Origin: Bradyrhizobium frederickii
GTDB lineage: Bacteria > Pseudomonadota > Alphaproteobacteria > Rhizobiales > Xanthobacteraceae
Direction: 5' to 3'
Length of the DNA stretch: 64,000 nucleotides
NCBI RefSeq assembly: GCF_004570865.1
Contig: NZ_SPQS01000016.1
Location: 120,354-184,353, forward strand
Below are positions 1 to 8,650 of the stretch, one piece after another. The notes beneath the pieces were generated by a model. The model searched no databases, had not been told where the DNA came from, and was given only the letters and a program-made list of their open reading frames with translations. Within the stretch, counting starts at the first letter, position 1; each line of letters starts with the position of its first letter. Position numbers and translations under genes: made by a program.

Positions 1-741
1 GAGTTCATTCGCGCGCATGTCCGCCCGAATGTCACGCTGACGCCGATCCGCATTCAGGGCCGTCCGACCACCCGCAAGTTGCGGTACGTCGAGATGGGCT
101 ATCTGCACAAGCTGTTCGAAGTCTATACCATGGACGACACGCCGCTCGAGGAGACCACGCGCAAGGAGATCGACCGCGTCACCGCCGAGCGCGTGCGCGC
201 CGCGGACGTCGTCATCGTTACCGATTTCGGTCACGGCATGATCGCGTCCAGCACGATCGAGGCGTTGATCGCGAACTCCAAGTTCCTGGCGGTCAATGCC
301 CAGAGCAACAGCGGCAACCACGGCTACAACCTGATCACGAAATATCCGCGGGCCGACTACGTCTGCATCGACGCGCCGGAAGCGCGGCTGGCCGCCACCG
401 ACAAGTTCAGCGACATCGCATCGGTGATCGAGGACGGCCTGCACCGCAAGATCGACTGCGACAACATGATCATCACGCACGGCTCCTTCGGCTGCTACCC
501 CTTCTCGTCGAAGACCGGCGTCGCGCGCGTGCCCGCTTTCACCAAGACCGTGGTCGACACGGTCGGCGCCGGCGATGCCTTCCTGACGATTACGGCGCCG
601 CTGGTGGCGGCGGGCGGCAATATCGAGGACGTCGCCTTCATCGGCAATGCGGCGGGCGCGATCAAGGTCGGCATCGTCGGTCACCGCAACTCGGTTGAAA
701 AGGCACCGCTGGTCAAGTTCGTCACCGCGTTGTTGAAGTGA
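1..741 (+). CDS. PfkB-family carbohydrate kinase, C-terminal part (5' end outside window)
   Basis: The reading frame is open from base 1, so the gene starts upstream of the window; about 246 codons are seen. The visible part is the substrate and ATP-binding C-terminal part of a ribokinase/PfkB fold. The signature VGAGDAF (about 562-582) contains the catalytic Asp and the anion-hole Gly-Ala-Gly. Similar proteins often carry an N-terminal nucleotidyltransferase domain (HldE-like), but that part is not visible, so the exact substrate is unknown. It is followed 27 bases later by an epimerase and heads a tightly packed plus-strand run, so it probably phosphorylates a sugar intermediate of the glycan pathway encoded downstream. 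Confidence 0.85.
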   Translation, partial: EFIRAHVRPNVTLTPIRIQGRPTTRKLRYVEMGYLHKLFEVYTMDDTPLEETTRKEIDRVTAERVRAADVVIVTDFGHGMIASSTIEALIANSKFLAVNAQSNSGNHGYNLITKYPRADYVCIDAPEARLAATDKFSDIASVIEDGLHRKIDCDNMIITHGSFGCYPFSSKTGVARVPAFTKTVVDTVGAGDAFLTITAPLVAAGGNIEDVAFIGNAAGAIKVGIVGHRNSVEKAPLVKFVTALLK

Positions 742-768
742 CGCGAACGGAAAATCTGGAGAACGACA

Positions 769-1770
769 GTGATTGATCGGAAATGGAACGTGATGGTCAC
801 CGGTGGCGCCGGCTATGTCGGCAGCGTACTGGTTCCCCAGTTGCTGGCGGCCGGCCACAAGGTCACGGTGCTCGACCTCTTCATGTACGGCGACGACGTC
901 TTCAACGCCGTTCGCGACAACCCGAACCTGCGCCTGATCAAGGGCGACATCCGCGATGAGGCCGCGGTCAACGAGGCCCTGCGCGGCAACGACGCCGTGA
1001 TCCACCTCGCCTGCATCTCCAACGACCCCTCGTTCGAGCTGGATCCGGCGCTCGGCAAGTCCATCAACTACGACTGCTTCCGGCCGATGGTGCGCGCCGC
1101 GAAGAAGGCCGGCATCAAGCGCTTCATCTACGCCTCCTCGTCGAGCGTCTACGGCATCAAGGACGAGGCCGAGGTGACCGAGGAACTGTCCTGCGAGCCG
1201 CTCACGGACTATTCCAAGTTCAAGGCGATGTGCGAGACCGACCTCGCCGAAGAGGCGGCGTCCGGCTTCGTCACCTGCACGGTTCGTCCCGCCACCGTCT
1301 GCGGCTACGCACCGCGGCAGCGTCTCGACGTCGTCGTCAACATCCTGACCAATCTCGCCGTCAACACCGGCCGCATCCGGGTGTTCGGCGGAACGCAGAA
1401 GCGGCCAAATCTGCACATCCAGGACATGTCCGCGGCCTATCTGTTCCTGCTGCAGCAGGACGACGCGAAGATCGACGGCAAGACCTACAACATCGGCTAC
1501 GAGAACCACTCGCTGATGAAGATCGCCGACATCGTCAAATCGGTGGTGGGGGACAACGTCGACGTCGCCGTCGAGCCGACCGACGATCTGCGCTCCTACC
1601 ACGTGTCGTCGGAGAAAATCCGCCGCGAGCTCGGATTTGCGCCGACCCACACGATCGAGCAGGCCGTGTCCGGCCTCGTGGACGCCTTCAAGGCCGGCCG
1701 CCTGCCGAACTCGCTCAACGATCCCCGGTATTTCAACATCAAGATGATGCAGAACATCAGCCTGAAGTGA
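769..1770 (+). CDS. NAD-dependent epimerase/dehydratase (extended SDR)
   Basis: This 333-residue protein has the size of sugar-nucleotide epimerases/dehydratases of the extended short-chain dehydrogenase family. The N-terminal Rossmann motif is GGAGYVG (near residue 12). The catalytic Ser is in a run of serines (YASSSSVYG) and the Tyr/Lys pair is in DYSKFK. It should oxidise/reduce or epimerise a nucleotide-linked sugar in the cytoplasm. The GTG start at 769 has a GGAGA-type ribosome-binding site 7-8 bases upstream. Its stop codon overlaps the start of the next gene, indicating translational coupling within the glycan operon. The specific sugar cannot be read from sequence. Confidence 0.9.
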   Translation: MIDRKWNVMVTGGAGYVGSVLVPQLLAAGHKVTVLDLFMYGDDVFNAVRDNPNLRLIKGDIRDEAAVNEALRGNDAVIHLACISNDPSFELDPALGKSINYDCFRPMVRAAKKAGIKRFIYASSSSVYGIKDEAEVTEELSCEPLTDYSKFKAMCETDLAEEAASGFVTCTVRPATVCGYAPRQRLDVVVNILTNLAVNTGRIRVFGGTQKRPNLHIQDMSAAYLFLLQQDDAKIDGKTYNIGYENHSLMKIADIVKSVVGDNVDVAVEPTDDLRSYHVSSEKIRRELGFAPTHTIEQAVSGLVDAFKAGRLPNSLNDPRYFNIKMMQNISLK

Positions 1771-2387
1771 GCGGCGTGCGGATCGGCATCGATTTCGACA
1801 ACACGATCATCTGCTACGACAGGGTCTTTGCCGCCGTCGCGCGTCAGCGTGGGCTGGTGCCGGAGGGCTGGGAGGGGCTGAAGACCGAGGTACGGGATCT
1901 CTTGCGGTCCCGTGCCGGCGGCGAGCTGGCCTGGCAGGGGCTGCAGGGCTTCGTCTACGGCAAGGGCATTGGCGGCGCCGAGATCTATCCTGGAGTCCGC
2001 GAGTTCCTCGCAAGCTGTCGCAAGGCCGGCGCGAGCGTCTACATCGTCAGCCACAAGACGCAGTTCGGCCATCAGGATCCCGACCGCGTCGACTTGCGCG
2101 AGGCCGCGCGCGGCTGGTTGAAAGCTGCAGGTCTCATCGACGCCGCCGATGCGGCGCTGGCCGTGGGTAATGTCTATTTCGAGGACACGCTGGCGGCCAA
2201 GGTCGAGCGGCTCGCGAGCCTGAAGCTCGATATCTTCATTGACGATCTCGTCGACGTGTTTGAGCAGCCGCATTTTCCGAAGACGACGCGATCGATCCTG
2301 TTCACGCAGTCGCGGCCTCCCCATCCTGATCATTGCGAGCCGATTGCGAGCTGGGCGGATATAAGCCGCGAGGTGTTCGCGCAATGA
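1767..2387 (+). CDS. HAD-superfamily hydrolase-like protein
   Basis: This protein of about 206 residues has HAD-type motifs: DFDNT near the N terminus (nucleophile and general acid Asp, motif I), VSHKT in the middle (motif II Ser/Thr region), and FIDDL near residue 160 (motif IV acidic pair). It probably removes phosphate from a sugar phosphate or acts as the phosphatase partner of the kinases encoded beside it. The GTG at 1767 overlaps the upstream TGA, which I take as the start; a second GTG lies at 1776. The frame stays open far upstream, but that stretch is out of frame with the epimerase gene and has low-complexity Arg-rich composition, so it is not coding. Confidence 0.75.
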   Translation: MSGVRIGIDFDNTIICYDRVFAAVARQRGLVPEGWEGLKTEVRDLLRSRAGGELAWQGLQGFVYGKGIGGAEIYPGVREFLASCRKAGASVYIVSHKTQFGHQDPDRVDLREAARGWLKAAGLIDAADAALAVGNVYFEDTLAAKVERLASLKLDIFIDDLVDVFEQPHFPKTTRSILFTQSRPPHPDHCEPIASWADISREVFAQ

Positions 2388-3421
2388 GCGAGCCGGACCT
2401 GAACGCGCTGGATGCAATTTCGATCGGCAGCCGCCTGGCCGGAGCGCAGGTCGTAGCCGCTCAACCGGCGCGGTCCGGCGGCAACAACAGGGTGTTTCGG
2501 CTGGAGATGGCGAAGGGACCGCCCCTCGCCCTCAAGCATTATCCGTCCGACGGGCGCGATCGCCTGGGACAGGAATACGACGCGCTCACGTTTCTATCGC
2601 GCCACGGCATCTCGTCGACGCCGCGGCCGATCGCAAAGGACGCAGATGCGTTCTGCGCGCTGTATCAATGGTTCGACGGTGACGCGGCGGTCCTGCATCC
2701 CCGCGAGGACGATGCCGACCAGCTGGCCGATTTCCTGATCGAATTGCAGAAGCTGCGCGACGCCGATGGTGCACAGACCCTGCGGAACGCCTCGGCCAGC
2801 ATCTTTTCGCCCGAGCAAGCCATCGCCCAGTACGAGCAGCGCCTCGACGGACTGAGGCGGGCCTCGGACGATCATCCGGATCTGCGTGCGTTCATCGACG
2901 GCAGCCTGGTTCCCAGCACGGCCTCCGCCGTTCGACGACTCCGTCGACGTTATGCGGAACTCGGCCGAAATCCCGCAGCGGACCTTTTGCCCGCTCATCG
3001 CGCATTGAGCCCCTCGGACTTCGGACTGCACAACGCGCTGCGCGTCGAGGACGGCAGGCTGCGCTTCATCGACTTCGAATATTTCGGGTGGGACGATCCG
3101 GTTAAGCTCGTGTCCGACACCGCGATTCACCCAGGCAGCGATCTGCCGGAGGCCAGCGCGAACCGATTGATCGAGAGGCTCTCGCGCGCGTTCGAAGCTG
3201 GGGATGACGCGTTTGCGATCCGCCGTGACGTGCTGTATCCTGTCTTCGGGGCGATTTGGTGCCTGATTGTCCTGAATGCCTATTTGCCCGAAAGCCGCTC
3301 CCGGCGCGCCCTGGCTGCGCAAGGTGGCGATCTGACGGTCCGCCTTGCCGGTCAGCTCGACAAAGCCCGCCGGCTTCATCAAACGATTTGCCAACGTGAT
3401 CCAGATCTCACCCCACGCTGA
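2384..3421 (+). CDS. APH/choline-kinase-like phosphotransferase
   Basis: This protein of 345 residues has an aminoglycoside phosphotransferase/choline kinase fold. The N-terminal nucleotide lobe includes the beta-3 Lys in ALKHY. The catalytic loop near residues 207-217 reads PSDFGLHNAL, with the catalytic Asp and Asn, and the metal-binding segment is FIDFEYFGWDDP. It overlaps the HAD gene by ATGA, so the two are coupled. The likely role is ATP-dependent phosphorylation of a small hydroxylated metabolite or sugar; in sugar clusters such kinases feed nucleotidyltransferases. The 3' end overlaps the transketolase gene start. Confidence 0.8.
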   Translation: MSEPDLNALDAISIGSRLAGAQVVAAQPARSGGNNRVFRLEMAKGPPLALKHYPSDGRDRLGQEYDALTFLSRHGISSTPRPIAKDADAFCALYQWFDGDAAVLHPREDDADQLADFLIELQKLRDADGAQTLRNASASIFSPEQAIAQYEQRLDGLRRASDDHPDLRAFIDGSLVPSTASAVRRLRRRYAELGRNPAADLLPAHRALSPSDFGLHNALRVEDGRLRFIDFEYFGWDDPVKLVSDTAIHPGSDLPEASANRLIERLSRAFEAGDDAFAIRRDVLYPVFGAIWCLIVLNAYLPESRSRRALAAQGGDLTVRLAGQLDKARRLHQTICQRDPDLTPR

Positions 3422-4244
3422 AGCCGCCCTCACCTGCACGCTGGACGAGCGCAGTCTGTATTTGCGCCGCCTGGTCCTCGGTTCTGTCCGCTCCGCGGGA
3501 CGCGGCCATGTCGGTCCGGCCCTGTCGCTGATCGAGATGGTCCGCGTGCTCTACGACGACGTGCTGCGGATCGACCCGAACAACCCGGGCGATCCGGAAC
3601 GCGATCGCGCGATCCTCAGCAAGGGCCACGGCTGTCTGGCGCTCTATGCGCTGCTCGCCGATCGCGGCTTCTTCCCGCTGTCCGAACTGGACGGGTTTTG
3701 CGGCTCCGACAGTATCTTGGGCGGACATCCCGAATACGGCATGGTGCCGGGGGTCGAGGCATCGACCGGCGCGCTCGGCCACGGCCTGTCGATCGGCGTC
3801 GGACTCGCGCTCGCCGCGCGCATGCGCGAGCGCAGCTACCGAACCTTCGTTTTGCTCGGCGACGGCGAGATCAACGAGGGATCGGTGTGGGAGGCCGCCA
3901 TGGGCGCGGCCAAGCACGGGCTCGACAACCTGGTCGCGATGATCGACTACAACAAGCTCCAGAGCTACGGGCCGACCGACTACGTCCTGCCGCTGGAGCC
4001 GCTCGCGGACAAATGGCGCAGCTTCGGCTTCGCCGTGCAGGAGCTCAACGGCCACGACGTCGGCGCGCTGCGCACCGTCCTGAAGCAGGTCCCGGCCGTT
4101 CCGGGCAAACCCACCGCGATCATCTGCCATACCGTCAAGGGGAAGGGTCTGCCGCCGGCGGAATCCAACGCCGATTGGCATCACAAGAACAAGCTGACCG
4201 ACAGCGAGCTCGACGCCATTCGCGTCGCCGTCGGCGATTTTTGA
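3396..4244 (+). CDS. Transketolase, N-terminal (ThDP-binding) subunit
   Basis: About 282 residues, matching the first half of a transketolase, as in split (alpha/beta) enzymes. Visible marks are SKGHG early on, a GHG and substrate loop, and the thiamine-diphosphate motif GDGEINEGS followed about 22 residues later by DYNK, which supplies the metal-binding Asn. The partner pyrimidine-binding half is the next gene, 10 bases downstream. GTG 3396 is taken as start, inside the 3' end of the kinase gene; an in-frame TTG lies at 3390. A dedicated split transketolase inside a sugar cluster suggests a two-carbon ketol transfer onto a pathway intermediate rather than central pentose metabolism. Confidence 0.88.
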   Translation: MIQISPHAEAALTCTLDERSLYLRRLVLGSVRSAGRGHVGPALSLIEMVRVLYDDVLRIDPNNPGDPERDRAILSKGHGCLALYALLADRGFFPLSELDGFCGSDSILGGHPEYGMVPGVEASTGALGHGLSIGVGLALAARMRERSYRTFVLLGDGEINEGSVWEAAMGAAKHGLDNLVAMIDYNKLQSYGPTDYVLPLEPLADKWRSFGFAVQELNGHDVGALRTVLKQVPAVPGKPTAIICHTVKGKGLPPAESNADWHHKNKLTDSELDAIRVAVGDF

Positions 4245-4254
4245 TCGGCACCCC

Positions 4255-5214
4255 ATGCGCAACACCGCGATGAACATGGTCCACAAGCTCGCCGCGCGCG
4301 ACGAGCGGGTGCTTTACATCGGCTCCGATCCCGGCGCGGGCACCTTGCGCGCAATGAGCAAGGAGTTTCCCAAGCGCCATCTGATCGAGGGCATTTCGGA
4401 AGCGCACATCATCGGCATGTCGGCCGGTCTGGCGATGGAGGGCTTCGTCCCCTACGTCAACACCATCGCGACCTTCCTCACCCGCCGCTGCTACGAACAG
4501 GTCGCCGTCGATCTCTGCCTGCACAACCTGCCGGTACGGCTGATCGCCAATGGCGGCGGTCTCGTTTACGCGCCGCTCGGCCCCACCCACCAGGCGATCG
4601 AAGACATCGCCATCATGCGGGCGCTGCCGAACATGACGGTGGTCTGCCCGTGCGACGCCGACGAGGCCGCGCGGCTGATGGAAAAGACGCTCGACTGGAC
4701 CGGGCCGATCTACATCCGGCTGGGCAAGGGTGGCGACGCCATCGTCTCGAAGGCCGAGCACGGCTTCGAGATCGGCAAGGCCATCTTGATGCGGCCGCCG
4801 GGCGAGGTCCTCATGGTGACCACCGGCATCATGCTTCAGCGCGCAATCGCCGCCGCCGACCAGCTCGCCGCGCAAGGCATTCGCGCCGGCATCCTGCACA
4901 TGCATACTGTGAAGCCGCTCGACGCCGAGGCGCTGCTCCAGGCGGTGCGCGGCACCAAGCTCGTGGCGACGCTGGAGGAGCACGTGCCCTCCGGCGGCCT
5001 CGGCAGCGCCGTCGCCGAAGCGCTGATCGACAGGCTCGGCTCCGGCTTCCCTGCGATGCTGCGGCTGTCGCTGCCGGACCGCTTCATGCACAATTACGGC
5101 TCGCAGGATTCGCTGCTGAAGAAGCACGGACTGTCCGCCAACGCCATCGCGACGTCGATCGAGCACGCGCTCGCGGCGTCGCGCAGCTCCGCTCCTCAAC
5201 TTCATTCCACCTGA
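4255..5214 (+). CDS. Transketolase, C-terminal (pyrimidine-binding) subunit
   Basis: 319 residues, the second half of a split transketolase, resembling the C-terminal half of transketolase and DXP synthase. The segment EGISEAHIIG carries the catalytic Glu that activates the ThDP pyrimidine ring, and the C-terminal transketolase domain with TLEEH follows at about residue 240. It pairs with the gene at 3396-4244 to form the active heterodimer. The ATG start follows the upstream stop by 10 bases, and the DegT aminotransferase gene begins 8 bases after the stop, so all three are in one operon. Confidence 0.88.
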   Translation: MRNTAMNMVHKLAARDERVLYIGSDPGAGTLRAMSKEFPKRHLIEGISEAHIIGMSAGLAMEGFVPYVNTIATFLTRRCYEQVAVDLCLHNLPVRLIANGGGLVYAPLGPTHQAIEDIAIMRALPNMTVVCPCDADEAARLMEKTLDWTGPIYIRLGKGGDAIVSKAEHGFEIGKAILMRPPGEVLMVTTGIMLQRAIAAADQLAAQGIRAGILHMHTVKPLDAEALLQAVRGTKLVATLEEHVPSGGLGSAVAEALIDRLGSGFPAMLRLSLPDRFMHNYGSQDSLLKKHGLSANAIATSIEHALAASRSSAPQLHST

Positions 5215-5222
5215 CGGGTCAC

Positions 5223-6329
5223 ATGTACGACGTTCGATATTCCTATCTGCTCGAGCAATTCGCCGACCCCGCTCCGATCCTGGCCGAGATCGGCCGGCTG
5301 GTGGCGACCGGTGACTTCACCCTTGGCAAGCCCGTTGCCGAATTCGAGAAGCGCTTTGCCGAACTGATCGGTGTGCGCCACGCCATCGGCGTCGGATCGG
5401 GCACCGACGCGCTCAAGCTGCCGCTCAAGGCGCTCGGCATCGGCCATGGCGACGAGGTCATCACCGCCGCCAACACCTTCATCGCCACCGTCGGTGCGAT
5501 CGCGGAGACCGGCGCGACGCCGGTGCTGGTCGATTGCGACGATTCCTTCTGCATGAACGTCGACCAGGTCGAAGCCGCGATTACCAAGAAGACCAAGGCG
5601 ATCATGCCGGTCCAGCTGACCGGCGAGGTCACCGACATGGGCAAGCTGATGGCGATCGCGCAACGCCACAACCTCCCCGTGGTCGAGGACGCCTGCCAGG
5701 GCATCCTGTCGGAGTTCGCCGGAAAACGCTCCGGCACCCACGGCATCGCGGCCGGCTTCTCCCTGCATCCGCTCAAGAACCTCAACGTCTGGGGCGATGC
5801 CGGCGTCGTCGTCACCAATGACGACGGCATGAACGAGAAGCTCCGCCTGATCCGCAACCACGGCATGAAGAACCGCGACGAGATCGCGATCCTGGGCTGC
5901 AATTCGCGACTCGATTCCCTCCAGGCGGTCGTCGGCAACTGGCTGATCGGTCAGACCAGCGAGATCACGCGGCGCCGGATCGAGAATGCCGCCTATTACG
6001 ACGCGGGCCTTGCCGGCCTGCCTGGCCTGCGCGTCCCGCCGCGCCGGCCCAACGTGAAGCACGTCTACCATCTCTACATGGTGTTCGCCGAACGCCGCGA
6101 CGAGCTTTACAAATACTGCCTGGACAACGGCATCGAGGCCAAGATCCACTATCCGATCCCGCTGTATCAGCAGGAAGGCCTGAAGCATCTCGGCTACGCG
6201 CCCGGCACCTTCCCGGTCACCGACCGCCATGCCAAGGAGGTCATCAGCTTCCCCGTCGACCAGCATCTGACGCGTGCGCAGCAGGACCGCGTCATCGAGA
6301 CCGTCAGGAAGTTCTGCCATGGACGCTGA
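5223..6329 (+). CDS. DegT/DnrJ/EryC1-family aminotransferase, copy 1
   Basis: 368 residues, the usual length for PLP-dependent sugar aminotransferases of the DegT family. The PLP-Lys lies in HPLKNLN (about residue 184); IGVGSGTDAL holds the phosphate-binding Gly/Ser/Thr, and the Asp contacting the PLP nitrogen is in VVEDACQ. The family converts a keto-sugar nucleotide to the amino sugar with Glu as donor, or in some members performs dehydration. ATG 5223 is used because the upstream frame is the shadow of the transketolase gene. It overlaps the next, paralogous aminotransferase by 11 bases. Confidence 0.9.
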   Translation: MYDVRYSYLLEQFADPAPILAEIGRLVATGDFTLGKPVAEFEKRFAELIGVRHAIGVGSGTDALKLPLKALGIGHGDEVITAANTFIATVGAIAETGATPVLVDCDDSFCMNVDQVEAAITKKTKAIMPVQLTGEVTDMGKLMAIAQRHNLPVVEDACQGILSEFAGKRSGTHGIAAGFSLHPLKNLNVWGDAGVVVTNDDGMNEKLRLIRNHGMKNRDEIAILGCNSRLDSLQAVVGNWLIGQTSEITRRRIENAAYYDAGLAGLPGLRVPPRRPNVKHVYHLYMVFAERRDELYKYCLDNGIEAKIHYPIPLYQQEGLKHLGYAPGTFPVTDRHAKEVISFPVDQHLTRAQQDRVIETVRKFCHGR

Positions 6330-7437
6330 CACCGGCCGTCGGCGCATCGGTTACGTCAATCTTCCCGCGCAATTCGAGGAAGAGCGCGCCGAGATCATGC
6401 AGGCGGTCGAGGGCGTGTTCCAGCGCGGCGACTTCATCGGCGGCGCCGCGGTCGGAAAGCTCGAGGAGGAATTGTCGGCCTATCTCGGCTCGCCGCATGT
6501 GGTGACGCTGAATTCCGGCACCGACGCACTGATCCTCGCCTTGCGGGCGCTCGATATCGGCCCCGGCGACGAGGTCATCACCCCCCCGAATTCGTTCGTG
6601 GCGTCGACCGCCGCGATCATCGCGGTCGGCGCCACGCCGGTGTTTGCTGACGTGCTGCCGGACCAGAACATCGATCCAGCCGCGGTCGAGGCCGCCGTCA
6701 CGGCGCGCACCAAGGCGATCATGCCGGTGCATCTGACCGGGCGCATGGCCGACATGACCCCTCTGATGGCGATCGCGGACAAGCACGCGCTCGCCGTGAT
6801 CGAGGACAGCGCGCAAGCCGTCGGCTCGACCTATGACGGCCGGATGAGCGGCACCATCGGCACGTTCGGCTGCTTCTCCGCCCATCCCTTGAAGAATCTC
6901 AACGCGGCCGGCGATGCCGGTTTCCTCGTCACCGCCGACGCCGGCCTCGCCGCCAGGATCCGCCGGCTGCGCAATCACGGCCTGATCAACCGCAGTGACG
7001 TCCAGGAATGGGGCATCGTGTCACGGCTCGACACGCTCCAGGCCGAGGTGCTGCGCATTCGCCTGCGTCACCTGCCCTCCGTGATCGAACGCCGGCGGCG
7101 CAACGCCGCGCAATACCGCGCTGAGCTCGAAGGCCTGCCTCTGTTCATTCCGCCCTGCCGCAACATCGAGTTCAACACCTTCCATACCTTCGTGGTGCAA
7201 ACCGACCGCCGCAACGACTTCCAGAAATATCTGGCCGACAAGGGCGTCGAGACTGCGATCCACTATCCGGTCCCGATCCACCTGCAGCCGGCGGCGGCGC
7301 ATCTGGGTCATGACCGCGGCGCGTTCCCGGTGACCGAGCGGCAGGCCGACCAGATCCTCACGCTTCCCATCAACCAGTTCCTGTCGGCCGCCGACATCAG
7401 CTATATTTGCGCGACCGCCCGGGAGTACTTTGCATGA
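6319..7437 (+). CDS. DegT/DnrJ/EryC1-family aminotransferase, copy 2
   Basis: 372 residues, a paralogue of the gene immediately upstream with the same signature segments: NSGTDAL, VIEDSAQ and the PLP-Lys in HPLKNLN followed by GDAG. The tandem arrangement suggests a duplication with each copy acting on a different intermediate, or a heteromeric enzyme. Start ATG 6319 lies inside the 3' end of copy 1; the stop overlaps the following oxygenase start (ATGA). The acceptor sugar is unknown. Confidence 0.9.
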   Translation: MDADTGRRRIGYVNLPAQFEEERAEIMQAVEGVFQRGDFIGGAAVGKLEEELSAYLGSPHVVTLNSGTDALILALRALDIGPGDEVITPPNSFVASTAAIIAVGATPVFADVLPDQNIDPAAVEAAVTARTKAIMPVHLTGRMADMTPLMAIADKHALAVIEDSAQAVGSTYDGRMSGTIGTFGCFSAHPLKNLNAAGDAGFLVTADAGLAARIRRLRNHGLINRSDVQEWGIVSRLDTLQAEVLRIRLRHLPSVIERRRRNAAQYRAELEGLPLFIPPCRNIEFNTFHTFVVQTDRRNDFQKYLADKGVETAIHYPVPIHLQPAAAHLGHDRGAFPVTERQADQILTLPINQFLSAADISYICATAREYFA

Positions 7438-8240
7438 CGGATACGGACTTCCTTCAGGCCGACGAGCAGGCGCTGGCGCAGCGGTTCATCGACGACGGCT
7501 TCGTCACCACGCCGGCCGACGATCGCGCCGGGCTCGACCGCATCCAGCGGCGCGCCGCGGAGCTCGCGGCGGACTATCTGAAGCTGCCGCACAGCAACGA
7601 TCCCTACGCGATGCTCGACACCATCCACACGCGCGTGAGCGTGGACGATCTCAACGGCCTGCGGCTGCACGTCTTCAACGGCCTCAATGCCGAGCCGTGG
7701 TTCCGGCCGACCTATTTCCGTCTGGCGCGCTCGACGATCGAGACCATCGTCGGCAACGAGCTCTGCATGCAGCGCCGCGTCAACCTGAGCATCCAGCTTC
7801 CCGGGGACAGCTCGTCGCTGCTCGCCACCCATTCCGACGTCTGGTCGGGCGACTCGCCGTTCGAGGTCGTGGTGTGGGTGCCGCTGGTCGACGTGCACCG
7901 GACCAAATCGATGTATCTGCTACCGCCCTCCCTGAACGGCGAGATGCAGGACCGGATGGCGACCTTGCGCAGCGCCGAGGAGCTGTACAAGACGATCAAG
8001 CCGCACGCGACCTTCATCGAGATTCCCTACGGTCACGTGATGCTGTTCAACCAGACCCTGATGCACGGCAACCGCGTCAACGAGGAAGCCGGGACGCGCT
8101 GGAGCATGAACTGCCGCTTCAAGAGCATCATGTCGCCCTACGCGGACAAGCGCTTCGGCGAGTTCTTCGAGCCGATCCTGCTGCGCCCGGCGACGCGGGT
8201 CGGCATGCAGTACAAGCTGCCTGGAGGCTTCCATGGCTGA
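7434..8240 (+). CDS. Sporadic-carbohydrate-cluster 2OG-Fe(II) oxygenase
   Basis: 268 residues. The sequence has the jelly-roll metal site of 2-oxoglutarate/Fe(II) dioxygenases: HSD (about residue 129), then a distal His in LMHGNRV and an Arg in GTRWSMN that would bind 2-oxoglutarate. I recognise it as the 'sporadic carbohydrate cluster' oxygenase family, known mainly by its genomic association with the small LIC12192-type protein encoded next. The expected reaction is hydroxylation or oxidation of a sugar intermediate. It starts by ATGA overlap with the aminotransferase and overlaps the next gene by 8 bases. Family name is from recall; no substrate is known to me. Confidence 0.75.
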   Translation: MTDTDFLQADEQALAQRFIDDGFVTTPADDRAGLDRIQRRAAELAADYLKLPHSNDPYAMLDTIHTRVSVDDLNGLRLHVFNGLNAEPWFRPTYFRLARSTIETIVGNELCMQRRVNLSIQLPGDSSSLLATHSDVWSGDSPFEVVVWVPLVDVHRTKSMYLLPPSLNGEMQDRMATLRSAEELYKTIKPHATFIEIPYGHVMLFNQTLMHGNRVNEEAGTRWSMNCRFKSIMSPYADKRFGEFFEPILLRPATRVGMQYKLPGGFHG

Positions 8241-8625
8241 GCGAGCCGGCCACCGCGGCTATATCGGCGCCCGGCCGCTGAACGGCAGCCGCACCCCGCA
8301 GCACGTCCAGAACATCGTGATCCGCGACTATGCGCGGCGGAAGAACCTGCACTATCTCCTCAGTGCCGCCGAGCACACCATGCCCGGCAGCTACATGGTG
8401 CTCGAGGACATCCTGGACGAGCTGCCGCAGCTGCGCGGCATGATTCTCTACAGCATCTTCATGCTGCCGCCCGACGAGGCTCGCCGGCGGGAAATCTACG
8501 ACCGCGTGCTGCGCGAAGGCTGCGACCTCCACGCAGCCGTCGAGGAGATCACGCTGTCGTCGCAGAAGGACATCCAGGCGGTCGAGGACATCCTGCTGGT
8601 CAACAAGTACGCGACCATCCTGTGA
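8233..8625 (+). CDS. Sporadic-carbohydrate-cluster protein, LIC12192-like
   Basis: 130 residues, no signal peptide or membrane segment. It begins with a Gly/Arg-rich stretch (GYIGARPL) and continues as a mixed alpha/beta domain containing LEDILDELPQL and DRVLREGCDLH. It matches my recollection of the small LIC12192 family, about 135 residues, that marks sporadically distributed carbohydrate clusters and sits beside the 2OG oxygenase, as it does here with an 8-base overlap. Biochemical function is unknown; the constant pairing suggests an accessory or partner role to the oxygenase. Confidence 0.7.
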   Translation: MAERAGHRGYIGARPLNGSRTPQHVQNIVIRDYARRKNLHYLLSAAEHTMPGSYMVLEDILDELPQLRGMILYSIFMLPPDEARRREIYDRVLREGCDLHAAVEEITLSSQKDIQAVEDILLVNKYATIL

Positions 8626-8650
8626 CGATGCCGCGGACCGGTTGAGCCCC

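Noticed and set aside
1230..1766. N-terminal extension of the HAD protein
   Set aside because: The frame is open upstream but overlaps the epimerase gene in another frame and translates to an Arg-rich, low-complexity sequence. GTG at 1767 gives a normal HAD start.
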